A DNA stretch of 64,000 bases from Ceratopteris richardii (GCA_020310875.1 CM035441.1:86268777-86332776), one strand, 5' to 3'; counted from the stretch's first letter, positions 1-13,590 are shown. Notes: generated by a model from the letters alone, not told the origin. Program-made: numbers and translations.

Positions 1-524
1 ATTTGCAGATCTCTGTGGTAAAATGTCTACTCTTGCTTGTCAGTATATGAATAATGTCTACCCCTCATGATTGTATGTACTAATGCACATTTTGTAAGGC
101 CCCCATTATGAGGAGAATCCCAGGGGGCCAACAGTGCCCCTTGAGCAGGTTCGCACAACACCCCTAGTACAACAATAGAGGGAATATTCCATGGGCTATT
201 GCTTGTTTGACTAAAAAATTATTCATATTTGTTAGGTCAGTTGAACCTACCTAAGCGGCATATGGGGATTACACAGGTGGTGACAGCCCATGTCTAGCCG
301 TCTATAGAAGATGACACCTCTCCATTAGGCTATATATACATGATTTCTACACTACCCTAGACATGCAATTCAGTGAACATACCTCCACCTTGTAACTCAC
401 TATCAAGACTTGTCTAGATCACCATTTACACTCTAGCTTCAGAGCACATAGGTGGAAAATGCCATCATCTTTGTACTTGTTAGTAGTAATTTTTTAAATT
501 CTATTATATTTGTTATCTTCCCTA
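1..524. other. Left flank, no recognised gene
   Basis: I find no convincing coding region, RNA gene or repeat boundary here. A TATA-like stretch lies near 338-347 and the sequence is AT-rich with scattered stops. It could be the upstream part of the old Copia remnant seen at 6895, since element A sits between them, but no protein similarity supports this on the left side. Confidence 0.4.
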
Positions 525-529
525 CTATT

Positions 530-1608
530 TGTTGGAACATCAAGCTTACACTATGCTTGAGGTGGATTTGATCTACATCAAAGGCTATCGCGTCGAAAGA
601 ATATCCGTTGGAGAGTTTTTTTTTCATATGCTCATTATTGTATTTTTTGAGAGATTTTTGATGGCTCATTTACCGTCATTAAAGCCTTGAGTTTTACACA
701 TGTAAAGGTACAAATATAGAGCCCAAATCCCACGAATTTGTGGTGGTTGGAGTTGCATTCAATCAAGCAATCAATCACTTAAAAGTAGATCAATCAAGAT
801 CTTCACTTTTCCTAGATTGTAGGGAAGTGAATTGATTCCCTCCAACAACCATTCCCACCTTCATTTGAATTCAAATTCAAGTTGTAAAAGTTGTGGAACA
901 CTCCTAGAGGCTATATAAGGAGTTGAAATCACTTGTAGATTACATGGAAGCAATATACATACACTTGTGACCATCATTGTCTTGCTCCTTCAATTTTCTG
1001 CATTATCTTCTTCGCCAACAGTAATCTTGCAGAGGCTGCTGCTCTCTCCTCAGAGCTCCAAATTGACTGCAAGAGGACTCATTGGAAAGGTATTAGTGTC
1101 TAGCTTATGCCTGTAAATTTGCAAAGAATTTGGTTCTGAAGATTTGGAGAAATCTCAGTTTTTCTGCCTCGGGGTCAATCTCTACGTATTCCTGAAAAAT
1201 AGGAAGTACCACCGGTGAATGTCGCATTCATTCCTATAGCATATTTTGCTTATTCCTTATACTTTTGTGCATTCCATACACTCAACCCTATGTGTATCAC
1301 TCCCATTAAAGGATTTTTTCTAATTGTAATCACGATGGTCGCTATGGGCATCTGAAGTTCATTGTCTCTTCCATAGATAATAAGTTTTTTGAGCTAGTCG
1401 ACCCGCGAACCTATCTGTTTTGTATCGACTCATTCTCCTTGATGCTCCAAGGTACATAGTGTGTTTCTTTGCACTTATAGCATGCCTATAAGGTCTATTT
1501 GAGTCTCCATAAGCTCAAGGGCTGGTCTTGTGCCGATTGGCTTGACCAAACTTCGTCGCTTTGAAACGCACTTTTCTACCTTCGACAAGCTTCTCCAAGT
1601 TTCTTTCA
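530..1608 (+). repeat. 5' LTR of element A
   Basis: Directly repeated at 5814-6889. It starts TGTTGGAACATC and ends TTTCTTTCA. A TATA box (CTATATAAGG) at 911-920 is the likely promoter core, so U3 is about 400 bp and the transcribed part is long. Confidence 0.95.
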
Positions 1609-1609
1609 G

Positions 1610-1621
1610 TGGTATCAGAGC
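1610..1621 (+). other. Primer-binding site of element A
   Basis: TGGTATCAGAGC lies one base after the LTR end. This is the usual plant site complementary to the 3' end of initiator-Met tRNA, used to prime minus-strand DNA synthesis. Confidence 0.9.
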
Positions 1622-1630
1622 TAGTTCAAG

Positions 1631-2638
1631 ATGGGTGACGGCTTTCCCTCAATGATCGAGAAGCTTGATCGACACAACTACGCGGCTTGGCAAATCAGAA
1701 TGGAGGCCTATTTGCAAGGTAGAAATCTTTATGTAATTGTAGCAGGTGATGAAGCTATGCCTATTCCAAGATCCAAAGGAGGACCTACACAAGAGGAGAC
1801 AGATAAGCTCACACTTTGGTGCGCAAGGGATGCTCAAGCAAGGTCCTACATACTAAACTCTATCTCTGACTTTCTATTACCACATATTAGAGGATGCAAG
1901 ACATCTCAAGAGACTTGGGATACCCTGGAGACTTTCTTTTCTGCTAGTACCAAAGCAAGAAAGAATCATCTTTGGAACGAGTTCAACCAAATGAAGAAGA
2001 CACCTAAACAAACCATCACAGAGTTTGTTACCAAAGTCAAGGAGGTTGCGGATCAGTTAGCATCCATTGGAGAGCTGATTGAAGAAGAGGTCATCATGAG
2101 GCAAATTCTCAACGGCATTAGAAGTGATAAGCAATGGCAATCCTTCACGACGGCTTATGATCTCATCATGGATGTGCAGACTCCAGACTTCAACATCTTT
2201 CTTGGACAACTCTTCAATCAAGAAGCCAACAATAGCATAAAGGAAGGTAACTCTTATCATGGTAATTCAACTAGTGCTCTATATGCAGATAAGAAGGATA
2301 AGAAGCAGAAAGGCAAGAAGAAGGAAGAAGACGAAGAAGAGACTTCCCAAGCCAACTTTGCAAGCAAGAGCAAGTGGAAAGGGAAGAAGAAAGGACCAAA
2401 GCAAGACAAATCCAAAGGTCAGAATGTTCAACCTTGTGCCATATGCGATAAGATCAACCACACCACTCAGAATTGTTGGTTCAATGGGAAGACCCACAAA
2501 GGAAGTGGAAGAGGTGATATGGCAGCAATAGAGGCAGAGGTGGACACAACTTCAACAACAACAATAGAAGCTATAATCGAAGGGACTACAACAATTATTC
2601 AGAAGATCAACCACATGAAGACTCATTACTTCTTATGA
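1631..2638 (+). pseudogene. gag: Element A gag (capsid and nucleocapsid)
   Basis: The reading starts MGDGFPSMIEKLDRHNYAAW, nine bases after the primer site, and matches the start of element D's polyprotein (MADGFPSSIDKLDRGNY), which supports this start. Conserved Copia gag (UBN2-type) blocks follow, including WDTLETFF and FNQMKK. A Lys/Glu-rich linker comes next, then a CCHC zinc knuckle (CAICDKINHTTQNCW, CX2CX4HX4C) near residues 270-284. By family knowledge it would form the virus-like particle and bind element RNA. It belongs to a broken element. Confidence 0.85.
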
Positions 2639-2649
2639 ATCTAAGCCAC

Positions 2650-5600
2650 AAAGAAGGTAAAGAAGATGATCATTTGTTCTACATAGATTCAGGATGCTCG
2701 AATCATGTTGCAGGCAACATTGCTCTTCTATCTGACTTGGAAAGTCCAAAGCATAGACATGAAGTGCAAACAGGGGATGACACGAAGCACAATGTGGAGA
2801 AGATTGGTAATGTCAAAGCTTCCAATGGCAGGACAAACATTCTGAGTAAGGTTCTCTATGTACCCACTATCACTAAAAACCTAATAAGTGTAGGCCAAAT
2901 AGTTGAAAAAGGCTTGCAAGTTAGGTTCACCCAACATGGAGCTTTTGTGGAAGATCCATGTCAAGGCTTCAAGAAGATAGCCCGAGGTGAGAAGCATGGT
3001 AGGCTCTTTACTTTTGAAGTAGGAGATACCAGGAACATAGCTCTATTCAGCTTTGGGTCTCAAACCCTAAGTGAGCTTGAAGTGTGGCATAAGGGACTTG
3101 CTCATGTTAATGAAAGAACCTTGAAGGATATATGCAGGGATCAAAGTGTTCTAGGACTGCCGAACATATCAAAGCAACACATGATCAACAGGTGTGATGC
3201 ATGTCAGATTGGGAAGGCACAAAGACAACCATTCAACCACAAAGGCTACATCCACAACAACTTATTGGACTTAGTACACACAGATTTATGGGGACCAAGT
3301 CAAGAACCTTCATTGGCAGGATCAAGGTATTATGTCTCATTTATTGACAACCATAGTAGATGGACTGTTCTATACTTTATCAAGAGTAAGAATGAAGTAT
3401 TTGATTGCTTCAAGAAGTATCTTGCACATGTGGAGAATCATACAAGTAAAGAAGCTCAGATTTGATGGAGGGGGAGAATACTTCTCCAAAGAGTTTGATG
3501 AGTTCTTGCAGGACAAAGGTATCAAAAGGGAAGTGACTACTAGGTACTCTCCTCAACTAAATGGAATTGCAAAGAGGAGAAACAAGACATTGGTTGGATC
3601 AGCCCGAACAATGCTTGAAGAGAAGAAGTTGCCACATTATCTATGGGCAGAAGCTATTTCAACTGCAGTGTACCTTGTCAATCGACTACCATCCAAATCA
3701 CTTCAAGGTATGACTCCTTATGAAGCATGGCATGGAAGAAAACCTAGTCTTGGACATTGCAAGGTTTTTGGTTGTTTAGCTCATGTTCATGTACCATCAC
3801 AAATAAGAGGTAAGCTAGATGAAAGGGCAACAAAGGCAGTGTTTACTGGATATGATTCAACTCAGATGGGTTACAGGTTCTTCAATCCCTCAACCAAACA
3901 ATTCACTACAAGTAGAGATGTTGTGTTTGAAGAACACAGGTCTTGGTATGATGAAGATAAACAAAAGGTAACACTACCATATGATCTTGATTCTGACTCT
4001 CATCAATTAGGAAGCAAGCATGATACACAGGTCCAGGATCCAAGAAGTGATACAGACGATGAACAAGATGAAAGAGAAAGGGATTACAAGCTATGGAAGT
4101 CAAGAGGCAAAGCAAAGATGCAAGAGGTTGGAGAATGCTCCAAAAAAGCACCTAGAAGATCAGCAAGAGAGAAGAAACAACCAGAAAGGTATGGATATGA
4201 TTCCACATTTGTTACAAAGCATTCAATTACTTGGCAAAAGACTCTATTTCAGAGGAACCCTCAACCTATGAAGAGGCAAAGGGAAACCCTAATTGGGAAA
4301 AGGCCATGAACGAAGAGATAGATGCATTGAAGGAAATGGACACTTGGGATTTGGTTCCAATGTCGCCGAAACAAAAGGTAATTGGTTGCCGATGGGTATA
4401 TAAAGTTAAAAGAAATTCAGATGGATCAGTTTGCAGGTACAAGGCAAGATTAGTTGCCAAAGGATGTTCACAAACTCATGGGATAGACTATGAGGAAACA
4501 TTCTCACCAGTTGCAAAGATGACTACAATCAGGACGTTGATAAGTGTAGCTGCTGCAAGGAATTGGAGACTCCTCCAACTTGATGTGAAAAATGCATTCT
4601 TAAATGGTTGGATAAGTGAAGAGGTATACATGTCACAACCACCAAGTTTTGAAAACCCTAATCATCCATCTTATGTTTGCAGACTTAAGAAAGCATTGTA
4701 TGGATTGAAACAAGCTCCAAGAGCTTGGAATTACAGGTTGGTTACATATCTTCAAGATCAAGGGTTCAAAGCTAGCATCTCAGATCCTTCTCTATTCATC
4801 AAAAGGGATCACAATGAGGTTATCTATCTATGTGTATATGTAGATGATATTATTGTGACAGGTGATGATCTAAATGGCATTCAAAGGATCAAGAGACACA
4901 TGCAAGAGTTCAAAATCAGTGACCTAGGTGAGCTCACATATTTCCTAGGTATGCAGGTGATATACACAGATGAAGGAATGTATTTGACTCAAAGAAGATA
5001 CATTCAGGATCTTCTTCTCAAGTTCAAAATGGAGAACACTAAACCTGCAGGTACACCTTTGGAGATGAATCATAAACTTAGTGTTTATGAAGGTGAGAAA
5101 ATTGAAGACATAAAAGAGTATCAAAGCTTGGTAGGTAGCTTGATATATGCTACTCATACAAGGGCAGACATCTCATATAGTGTGGGAGTGCTTAGTCAGT
5201 TCATGCACTCACCGAGAAGACCACACATGGATGCGGCTAAGAGAGTACTTAAGTATCTCAAAGGTACAATCAACGAAGGTATATTCTATCCTTACTCTTC
5301 AGATTTGGATATCAAAATCTACTCAGATGTAGATTGGGCAGGAGCTAAGGATGATAGAAAAAGTACATCTGGTTACTTAGCATTTGCAGGTTCAAAGCTA
5401 GTGTCATGGAGTTCCAAGAAGCAACCAACAGTTGCTTTATCTTCAACTGAAGCAGAGTACAGAGGCTTGACCATAGCAACTCAAGAGGCAATATGGTTAA
5501 AAGCATTGTATACAGATTTGGGACTTGTGAGTTCCAAACCTCACATATTTGGAGATAATGTAAGTTCCATGCATCTAGCAGCAAATCCTATTTTTCATGC

Positions 5601-5781
5601 GAGAACCAAGCACATAGAAGTCCATTACCACTTCATCAGGGAGAAGCTCATGGCAAAGGAGATTGACATTTCTTTTGTTCCAACTGAAAAGCAAGTAGCA
5701 GATATGATGACGAAGGCACTTGATGGAGTAAAGCCTTGTAGATTCAAAGCTATGGTAGGTATTCAACCTATCAGAGAATGA
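2650..5781 (+). pseudogene. pol: Element A pol: protease, integrase, RT, RNase H
   Basis: Domains run in Copia order. The retropepsin block contains FYIDSGCSNHV near 2675. The GAG-pre-integrase domain (EVWHKGLAHV) is near 3080. The integrase core is at about 3250-3750 (HTDLWGPS, then SPQLNGIA). The reverse transcriptase is at about 4290-5060, with WVYKVKRNSDGS, LDVKNAFLNG and YVDDIIVTG. RNase H lies at about 5300-5700 (SDVDWAG, STEAEYRG, ARTKHIEVHYH). Order and motifs are unmistakably Ty1/Copia. It is broken in about three places, so no functional protein is claimed. Its closest relative in the window is element D, which shares the gag start, primer site and purine tract. Confidence 0.9.
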
Positions 5782-5800
5782 AGACTCAAGCATACTTTAA

Positions 5801-5813
5801 CTTGAGGGGGAGC
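5801..5813 (+). other. Polypurine tract of element A
   Basis: CTTGAGGGGGAGC directly abuts the 3' LTR. This is the usual primer for plus-strand synthesis. Element D has the same tract, in its own orientation. Confidence 0.85.
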
Positions 5814-6889
5814 TGTTGGAACATCAAGCTTACACTATGCTTGAGGTGGATTTGATCTACATCAAAGGCTATCGCCTCGAAAGAATATCCGTTGGAGAGT
5901 TTTTCTTTCATATGCTCATTATTGTATTTTTTGAGAGATTTTTGATGGCTCATTTACCGTTGTTAAAGCCTTGAGTTTTACACATGTAAAGGTACAAATA
6001 TAGAGCCCAAATCCCACGAATTTGTGGTGGTTGGAGTTGCATTCAATCAAGCAATCAATCACCTAAAAGTAGATCAATCAAGATCTTCACTTTTCCTAGA
6101 TTATAGGGAAGTGAATTGATTCCCTCCAACAACCATTCCCACCTTCATTTGAATTCAAATTCAAGTTGTAAAAGTCGTGGAACATTCCTAGAGGCTATAT
6201 AAGGAGTTGAAATCACTTGTACATTACATGGAAGCAATATACATACACTTGTGACCATCATTGTCTTGCTCCTTCAATTTTTTGCATCATCTTCTTTGCC
6301 AACAGTAATCTTGCAGAGGCTGCTGTCTCCTCAGAGCTCCAAATTGAGTGCAAGAGGACTCATTGGAAAGGTATTAGTGTTTAGTTTATGCCTGTAAATT
6401 TCCAAAGCATTTGGTTCAGCAGATTTGGAGAAATCTCAGTTTTTCTGCCTCGGGGTCAATCTCTGCGTATTCCTGAAAAATAGGAAGTACCACCGGTGAA
6501 TGTCGCATTCATTCCTATAGCATATTTTGCTTATTCCTTATAATTTTGTGCATTCCATACACTCAACCCTATGTGTATCACTCCCATAAAAGGATTTTTT
6601 CTAATTGTAATCACGCTGGTCGCTATGGGCATTTGAAGTTCATTGTCTCTTCCATAGATAGTAAGTTTTTTGAGCTAGTCGACCCGCGAACCTATCTGTT
6701 TTGTATCGACTCATTCTCCTTGATGCTCCAAGGTACATAGTGTGTTTCTTTGCACTTATAGCATGCCTATAAGGTCTATTTGAGTCTCCATAAGCTCAAG
6801 GGCTAGTCTTGTGCCGGTTGGCTTGACCAAACTTCGTCGCTTCGAAACGCACTTTTCTACCTTCGACAAGCTTCTCCAAGTTTCTTTCA
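5814..6889 (+). repeat. 3' LTR of element A
   Basis: Copy of 530-1608, about 97.4% identical by eye with one small size difference. It is followed directly by the target duplication CTATT. Confidence 0.95.
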
Positions 6890-6894
6890 CTATT

Positions 6895-7630
6895 GGCCAT
6901 GTGTTCTCTTGTGTAACTACTTTTACAGTGCTTTGGGAGGATCTCTGTACTTTTTATTAGTAGTCGATGAGTATAGTAGAAATGTGTGGGTATATTTTAT
7001 TGAGAAGAAGGTTGATACATTTTAAAATTTTAAAATGGGGCACAAGATTGTTGATATGAAACATGTAGAAAATTGAAGAGATTCTATAATAATCGAGGAT
7101 AATTATTATCGACAGGATTCAAAAACTATTGTAATGATCATGGAATAAAAAAATATCCAACCACACACCTCAACAAAATGGTGTTGTTGAGAGACAAAAT
7201 AGGAGATTAGCTAAAGTGTTTAGCTACATGTTGAAAGCTCAGGATATGTGTGATTCATTTTTGGTAGAAACAATTAATATGGTTGTGTATATTTTGAATA
7301 GATGCTACAAAAAGGAACTGCATGGAGTAATGGCATTACTCCTCAAGAAGCATATTCTGGTAAAAAGACTTCAATTATGCAACTGAGAATTCTTGGATGC
7401 TTTTTTTTTATGCACATAGAACTAAGTTAGGATCAAAAAGCAAAAATGAGGAGGCTATCTAAAAACCAAAAGAGAGCCATTGGAATGTAGGCATGTGAAT
7501 TCCAAGGTACATTACAAGAACCTTGGATTTTGTTATTCTTTATACCATATGTGATATGCTTAAAGGGTATTGTGATTTGGATTGAGCTAAAGATTGTGAT
7601 TCTAGAAAATTAGTTTCTGGATATTGTTTC
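6895..7630 (+). mobile_element. Element Z: old Copia remnant, part 1
   Basis: Highly degraded Copia pol. Integrase-like phrases are readable around 6960-7320 (VVDEYSRNVWVYF, GVVERQNRRLAKV, NRCYKK), and an RNase H-like phrase (SRKLVSGYCF) stands just before element B begins. The same RNase H continues at 62825 beyond B, so this is the target into which both A and B inserted. No LTRs were found. It is very old, with many breaks. Confidence 0.75.
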
Positions 7631-7993
7631 CGTCAGACATTGATCCACAGGGGTGAGTCCATTTGATCCATAGGGATCAGTCCATTTGATCGATAGGGAT
7701 CAATCTTTACAAACCTAAAGAAGCATGTGTATGTTTAGTAAAAGATTAATTTGTTTAATCTAAACAAGTTAAAGAAACACAATTCACTCGGGGGATACTC
7801 TAAGGTATGTTGGTAGTAATGGGAAGTACTTGGGTAGTAATGGGAATAAGTGTTGCATGATGGCCACATGTTCACACTAGAATATTCCAAATCATTGCTA
7901 TTTTAGAGTACATCATTGCTATTTTTAGAGTACAAGAGGGTATATATGGATGGCAGGTGAGCCACACACACATCATTCAAGTGATTTCCAACA
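7631..7993 (+). repeat. 5' LTR of element B
   Basis: Matches 62509-62819, especially the last 205 bp. It holds short repeats of a TTTGATCCAYAGGGATCA-type phrase and a TATA-like GGTATATATGG near 7938. It ends TTTCCAACA. Confidence 0.85.
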
Positions 7994-8806
7994 ATTGGTA
8001 TGAGAGCCTCTTTGCTCTTGTTTTTTTTTGGAAAGTGCCTTCTTGCACGCATTTCTTTTGTCGTCTTCTTCATCGAGTTGCGCGAAGCATTTTTTAAGAG
8101 CTTTTGGTGGCCCTTTGGTGGCTTTTTGGAGTCGATCATTGCCAAGAGCAAGAGTTAAAAGAGTTGTGAGGGAGCCCCATAAGACCTCCCCCAAGATCGT
8201 GACGCTTCTCAGCATCTCTGCCCACGTTATTTGCACCTGCCTGGCCATCCTGTGCCCGTGTGTGTACTGACGCTGCCTGCACTCAAGCATTGGCATACAC
8301 ATCAGAGAAGCGATCCTGTCGCCTCTTCGTTATGCAGTGTTCAACGTTGGAGCATTCGAGAGAAGTAGTAACTCTCTTTCGCGTGGCCTTTGAGGCGTCG
8401 AGAGAGTGAGAAGCTTCTGTGCTTGGTCCAGGTGTGTATATATAGTTTGCGGTTATTTAACACTACACATGGGACAATCCAGCATGTTCCATGTGCCCCC
8501 GTTGTTTCCTCTTCTTTACACGAAAGCCTAGCCGATTATGCTCTAGCTACCTTGCTCAAGGGTTTTGATTAAGATATTTACACCAAGCATATCGCTTCTT
8601 TTGGCCATATCTTGCGCATTTCATATCCAATTTCAGAATTCTTTATTGTTGTGGAGAGCTCTCTTAGAGAACTTTCCATAGAGTAGCTGGAAGTCCTAGT
8701 CTAATTTTAGTTTCACTTCTTTGGAGAGCTTCAACTTTGATCCTTCATCTTCAATAACCCTCTTTTGAGCATTGTTTTGAAGCATCAACTCTTGGAGGAG
8801 TATAAG
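7994..8806 (+). other. Element B leader, first part
   Basis: Untranslated leader between the primer site and the insertion of element G. No domain is recognised in either strand; the open frames around 8028-8302 are short and resemble nothing known. The leader resumes at 15137. Confidence 0.6.
7996..8007 (+). other. Primer-binding site of element B
   Basis: TGGTATGAGAGC, one base different from the standard plant initiator-Met site, two bases after the LTR. Confidence 0.75.
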
Positions 8807-9164
8807 TGCAAGAGAACAAGGATTACGACCACCACATGCTAGAGAGATCACTCTCCTCCCAACCAAATGCCTCTATATATAGCTCTCTCCAGGGGACTGC
8901 CTTCTTGGGCAGGTGGATACTAACCATCCAAGTGTCAGCCATGTAACTACATGTGCGCCAAGTGTCCAGTGGATGCTTCTAGAAGGTTCTAGAGCTCTTT
9001 GGGCAAAATACTCTTCCCATGTACCTCATGGGGATTGAACCCAAGACCTCCTAGTAAGTCTAAACTCGAGATCTTTGATCATACACACGGATGACCAAAT
9101 GGTGTCTGATTTCAGATCTGTCTGAACCGGCCAGACCCTTGGATCATAGACTTACTTTATTACA
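8807..9164 (-). repeat. 3' LTR of element G
   Basis: Copy of 14774-15131 with one visible difference. It contains a TATATATAG stretch near 8873-8881. Confidence 0.93.
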
Positions 9165-9178
9165 TTCTTCCCCCCTTG
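9165..9178 (-). other. Polypurine tract of element G
   Basis: On the minus strand AAGGGGGGAAGAA abuts the LTR start TGTAATAAAG. This fixes the element's direction together with the primer site. Confidence 0.8.
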
Positions 9179-12100
9179 GAAAATGTTTTCGTCCTCGAAA
9201 ATAGAGCTATATACATACTGTAGGCAACCCCCGAGCCTCATGTTCTAAAACTGGAAGAACATGGTCATGTTCTAGAACTGGAAGAACATGTCTCATCTCT
9301 GTGGTGGCATCCTTGCCCAAATGATTCAAAACACTATCTGGTTTTGTACTTTGATGAACGGGACAAAGTACAAACTAGTGAAGAATAATGAGGGTGGATC
9401 TAATAACATCCCTGGCTAATTCACAGTTTCTGGATGTGCGATCTAGGCACAAACATGTGAACTAGGTGGATTCAAATTACTAGTCCATTTCTAGGCATAA
9501 CTGGTGCATGAGCTTAGTAATGAAGGTGGGATTCTTATCCCTCACAAGACTTTGAGAATTCTTGATTCACTTGAATTTGTTTTGGAGAACTTGAAGTTTG
9601 GTTGTCCCATACATCTAACTTTAGATGTCTGTACAATGGTTTACTTTTATCTAACAGTTACTTGATTTTTTCACCCGACTAGAGGACTACTTTGTCCCAA
9701 TGAGTTGAAAAAATCCTATGTAAATTGTAGGAGAAAGTTTACCATTTCGGTGGAATCAACCATACTAACTTCACCAATTCAAATTTAAAATGAAAATTGT
9801 CCAACTTAGAACACTTTTCTCAAAGACTTTAACTGAAAGTTCGTGGGAATTGTCAATCTAATGAGCAATTCCTAACTTCTTTATTCTAGAGTATACTGGA
9901 CTCTAGGAAATCATTTATGCTATAACTTGAAGCAAACTCAAATGAATAAGTCCACTTAAATTTATCATCTTTGGAAGATTGAAAAGGTTCTTGTACATAA
10001 CATCTATCTAGGATGTTTAAGTTAGTTATTTTATTCTAACCGGCTAACCCTGGTCTTTTGCAAAAGGAATCAGATACTATATCTGAGTCAATTTCAAAAG
10101 ATTTCGAAAGCGGAAAGAAATAACTAAGACTCTGTACAACCAATTCAAACTTCGAATATACATAAACTTGCTATGAGTCAAAGTCTAGTTGACTCAGGAC
10201 TTTAACTTCTGAACGATCTGTTTCAACAAGATATTGAAGCATTGTCTTTATCTTTAAGAGAAATAAGCTGGATTTCTAAAAAAGATTCAAAGCAAAACAA
10301 AAACATCATCCAACCACAAGATACTAGTGTGGTAACCAACATCAGTGTGTCGACCCACTGAGGTTCTGTCGATGAGTTTAGTATAAATAATGCTTCACTT
10401 GAGACTAAGTTCAGGTCACATTCAGTCTTTTTGACTCTTTACTGGGAATGCAATTCTTGTGCGTTTCTTTGAGTCAGAGGAGTGAATTTATCAAGTTACA
10501 CTAGGAACTTGATGCTTGACTTAGTCAATTAAATCTTTAGTTGAAAAGATCAACTCAAAATCAAAGTCCAACTTCTTTCAGAAATTTATCAAATATTTCT
10601 GATCAATAACACTTAAGCTTGAAATGTTCGAAGAAGATCTTAGAAGTTACTTACTTCATATCTTCAATTTCCTTGATCTTGAAGTCGTCTTGAAGTATCT
10701 TGAGATTCTTCTTGAATTTTAAACTCCTTCTTGGAAGTTTTAATTCCCTTGAAGATCAAACCTAACTTCAAGATTCCAAATGAAGACTCAAAGATAATCA
10801 TCATCTCACGGTCCGATGTCCCATACCATCTTTCCTACATCAATCTGAGTATAAAATTTGGTGTCCCATACCACCCTATTTTATACTCACATTGACGTGT
10901 GAGTGAATTTTATCCTAAAGTCTACAACATCTCTAGATAGAAAACCTTCTAGCTTTAATTCTTGACAAGAATTTTGCAATTTCAGGCACTATCTCTATCT
11001 TGATATTCTAGGTTTTAATCCCTTGACATGATCGTTTCACGATCTTGTGCTTAACCTTGGGAACTTGAAAACCTTTAATAGAATATCTCCACTCCTTTTT
11101 TTGCTAAGGTTTTCAAATGAAAACCAATCAGAATTCCAAGTTCTTGAATTTCTCAAATTCAAGTTCAATTGGCTATTCTTGACCAATTTTGTAGCGACAA
11201 GAGCTTTTGACTTCTTGTCTTTAGATTCCTTTCTGTACTAATGCTTTTAGGTACCTATCCCGGCCGGGGCTTTTTACAAGAATCTCTCTACTGCTTAAGT
11301 CTAAGCATCCACTCATGCTTTTTGGATTTGTACCAAAATTCCTTTAAGGATAGGCAAACGTTTATGTTTTACCTTCCACAGACTTAAGTACCGTCTTCAT
11401 GGTTGCAGACTACATACTTGGAATTACTTCACTCTGTTCAGACTTGGAACAGCTTACTTTTTCACAATTTTCCATTCGATAAATGAAACTTGAGTGAATC
11501 ATTCCTAAAGAAAATTTTTATTGCCAATACTTGGGCAATCTACAGGGTAGTTCCAATTGCATGTTCTTGGACAATCATGGCCAAGCTTGATCAAGTCTTG
11601 TTGATCATGCGATAATAATAAAGACTTTATCTTTATTATTAAGATCTCCTAAACTATCTAAAGCTTCTTTGCTTACCTGCAGGATTTTAGAGATCTTTCC
11701 CTTAACTTAAGTCCAAGCATTTTCTAATGCTTTTCAGATTCCAAAGCTAAGAATCTATGATATACCTTAAGGTTATATCACTATTTGGACTTAAATAGCA
11801 AAACTCGTGGCTAGGGATTTGCTAGGAACTACTTACTATAAAACTTCTCTTGAAAGATGCTAGTCTCACAACTGGGGAGATTTTCTTTCAAGAACTTTTT
11901 AATTCCTACCACGGAATCAAGTAATACTAAGCTAATGATTCATCTTGGAATCGTTTGCTTTCCAGTCTAATGATTCATCTTGGAATCTTTTCCTTTACTG
12001 GAAAGATCTTCAAAAGGAATTCTAGACTTTTGGATAAGACCAAGACTTAAGGCTTTGCTTGTCCAAAAGATAATTCTCATTTAACTAGTGAAATAATTAA

Positions 12101-13590
12101 CTCTTTCATTAGCTTATCTTTAGGAAATAGCTTAATTTCCAAAGATTACTTTGCTTGGGTCTCTTCAAGGCCTAACCACTAGAGGCTAATCTTTTAGGAA
12201 AGAACTTGTTTCCTAAATTGTCTTTAGGAAATATCGGGATTTCCTAAGATATCTGTTTTAGAAATGAAAATAATTTGAATCATTTCATTAATTGTCATGA
12301 CTTTAGGAAATTACTTGATTCCTAAAGATCAATTAATATTTATCTTGGTTTCTTTTTTAAGCCTTGAGTTAGCTTAAATGGAATCAACCAAGTTTCCTTG
12401 AAAAGTTTCCGCGTCGATTGAAGACCTTGCATCATGCCTTGAGATGCATTTCTGGAAACTAACATCTATGAACACTAGAGTTCCAGGGATTCTAGAAGTT
12501 CAGTACTTCTACTTATTTTCATCAATATTTGATGAATAATAAAGTATTAAATCTCCTAAAAATATTTTGGAACTTACAAGTTTCAACAGAAACTTCCTTA
12601 CTTGGATGCATGAACATGAACATCCAAAAACAACTAAATCCTTGTTTAGTTGCTAAGAATGTCTAGGTTTCTTCCCAAACTTAGACTGAGCATGCATGTT
12701 GGAAAGTAGCTCTATGAATACTTACTTTCAACTTGCTTTCTTTTCCTCAAAAAGTCTCCTACTAAGTGGTACCTATGTATCACTTTTTTGGAAAAAATAG
12801 ACTAGATACTTAGTTGCATGATGGTCAAGATCCTTGCAACTAGGTAATTTTCTATTTTTTCCACCTAGCTTAGTCAAGTTAGAAAAGAAAGAAATGAAAG
12901 TACACGTGTTCAGCTACTTACCAAAAGATCATGCGTATGCACATGTATCTAATTGCATGCAAATGTATGTTCATGTATGCAAATGCCCATTCTTGGGTGC
13001 AAATGCATGTGAGTTCATGCAAGTGTAATGAACTTAAGCAAATCTCAAGCTTATTAGGTATGCAAATAAGCATCCATGCAAAAACAACCTGCTTGCTATT
13101 CTGGCAAAAGGTAACTATTCAAGTGCATGAACTGGAGAATTAACTACCTTTCTTAAGCAAGTGCGAACTTGATGTGCATAAAACATTCTTTTATGCACAA
13201 ATAATCTTTTCACTTTTGTGCATGAATGGAAATAAAAATTTCAATTGTATACCTAAAACTCAAAAGTACTTTATATACTTTTGTGTCATTTCAATACCAT
13301 CTAGTTCTCTATTTAGCTTTCATATTGAGATAATCATAATTGGACTATGCTTTTAGTCCTAATTAATGCATCCTAAATGAAAGAATTTGAGCAAATGAAT
13401 ATCAAAATGAAAACATAATTTGGAAAATACTTAGCTCCATATAGAGCTACGTCCTTCCCTTAATCCTTTGGAAGAGTGTTTCATCCTCTTGATCCTTGCC
13501 AGGAGCTATAGCTCTTGAATGAGATCTTCCTCTACAGAGATAAAACCTCTGGAGAACGGAAGCAAAGTCGTTAAACGACGGCAAAGGTTG
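9179..13590 (-). other. Element G interior, non-coding
   Basis: About 4.4 kb with no recognisable protein domain on either strand. The sequence is rich in short imperfect repeats of CTTGAAG/CTTCAAG and TTTAGGAAAT-type phrases (for example around 12180-12330), which suggests slow internal duplication or RNA structure. I see nothing else. Confidence 0.5.

Larger units (their letters stand above)
530..6889 (+). mobile_element. Element A: Ty1/Copia LTR retrotransposon
   Basis: This is a complete Copia insertion of 6.36 kb. Two LTRs of 1079 and 1076 bp start TGTTGG and end TTTCA. A 5-bp target duplication, CTATT, is seen at 525-529 and 6890-6894. A primer site matching plant initiator-Met tRNA follows the 5' LTR, and a purine tract precedes the 3' LTR. 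Gag, protease, integrase, RT and RNase H occur in Copia order. The LTRs differ at about 28 sites by hand count (about 2.6%), or roughly 1 million years at a grass-type rate of 1.3e-8, which may not suit this species. The coding region is broken in about three places. It landed in an older Copia remnant that resumes at 6895. Confidence 0.95.

Noticed and set aside
8028-8302. Small genes in both strands of element B's leader
   Set aside because: Short overlapping frames with no domain or conservation, within an untranslated leader.
11047-13356. Short plus-strand frames in the interior of element G
   Set aside because: Low-complexity AT-rich readings of about 60-70 codons with no recognisable domain, opposite to the element's transcription.
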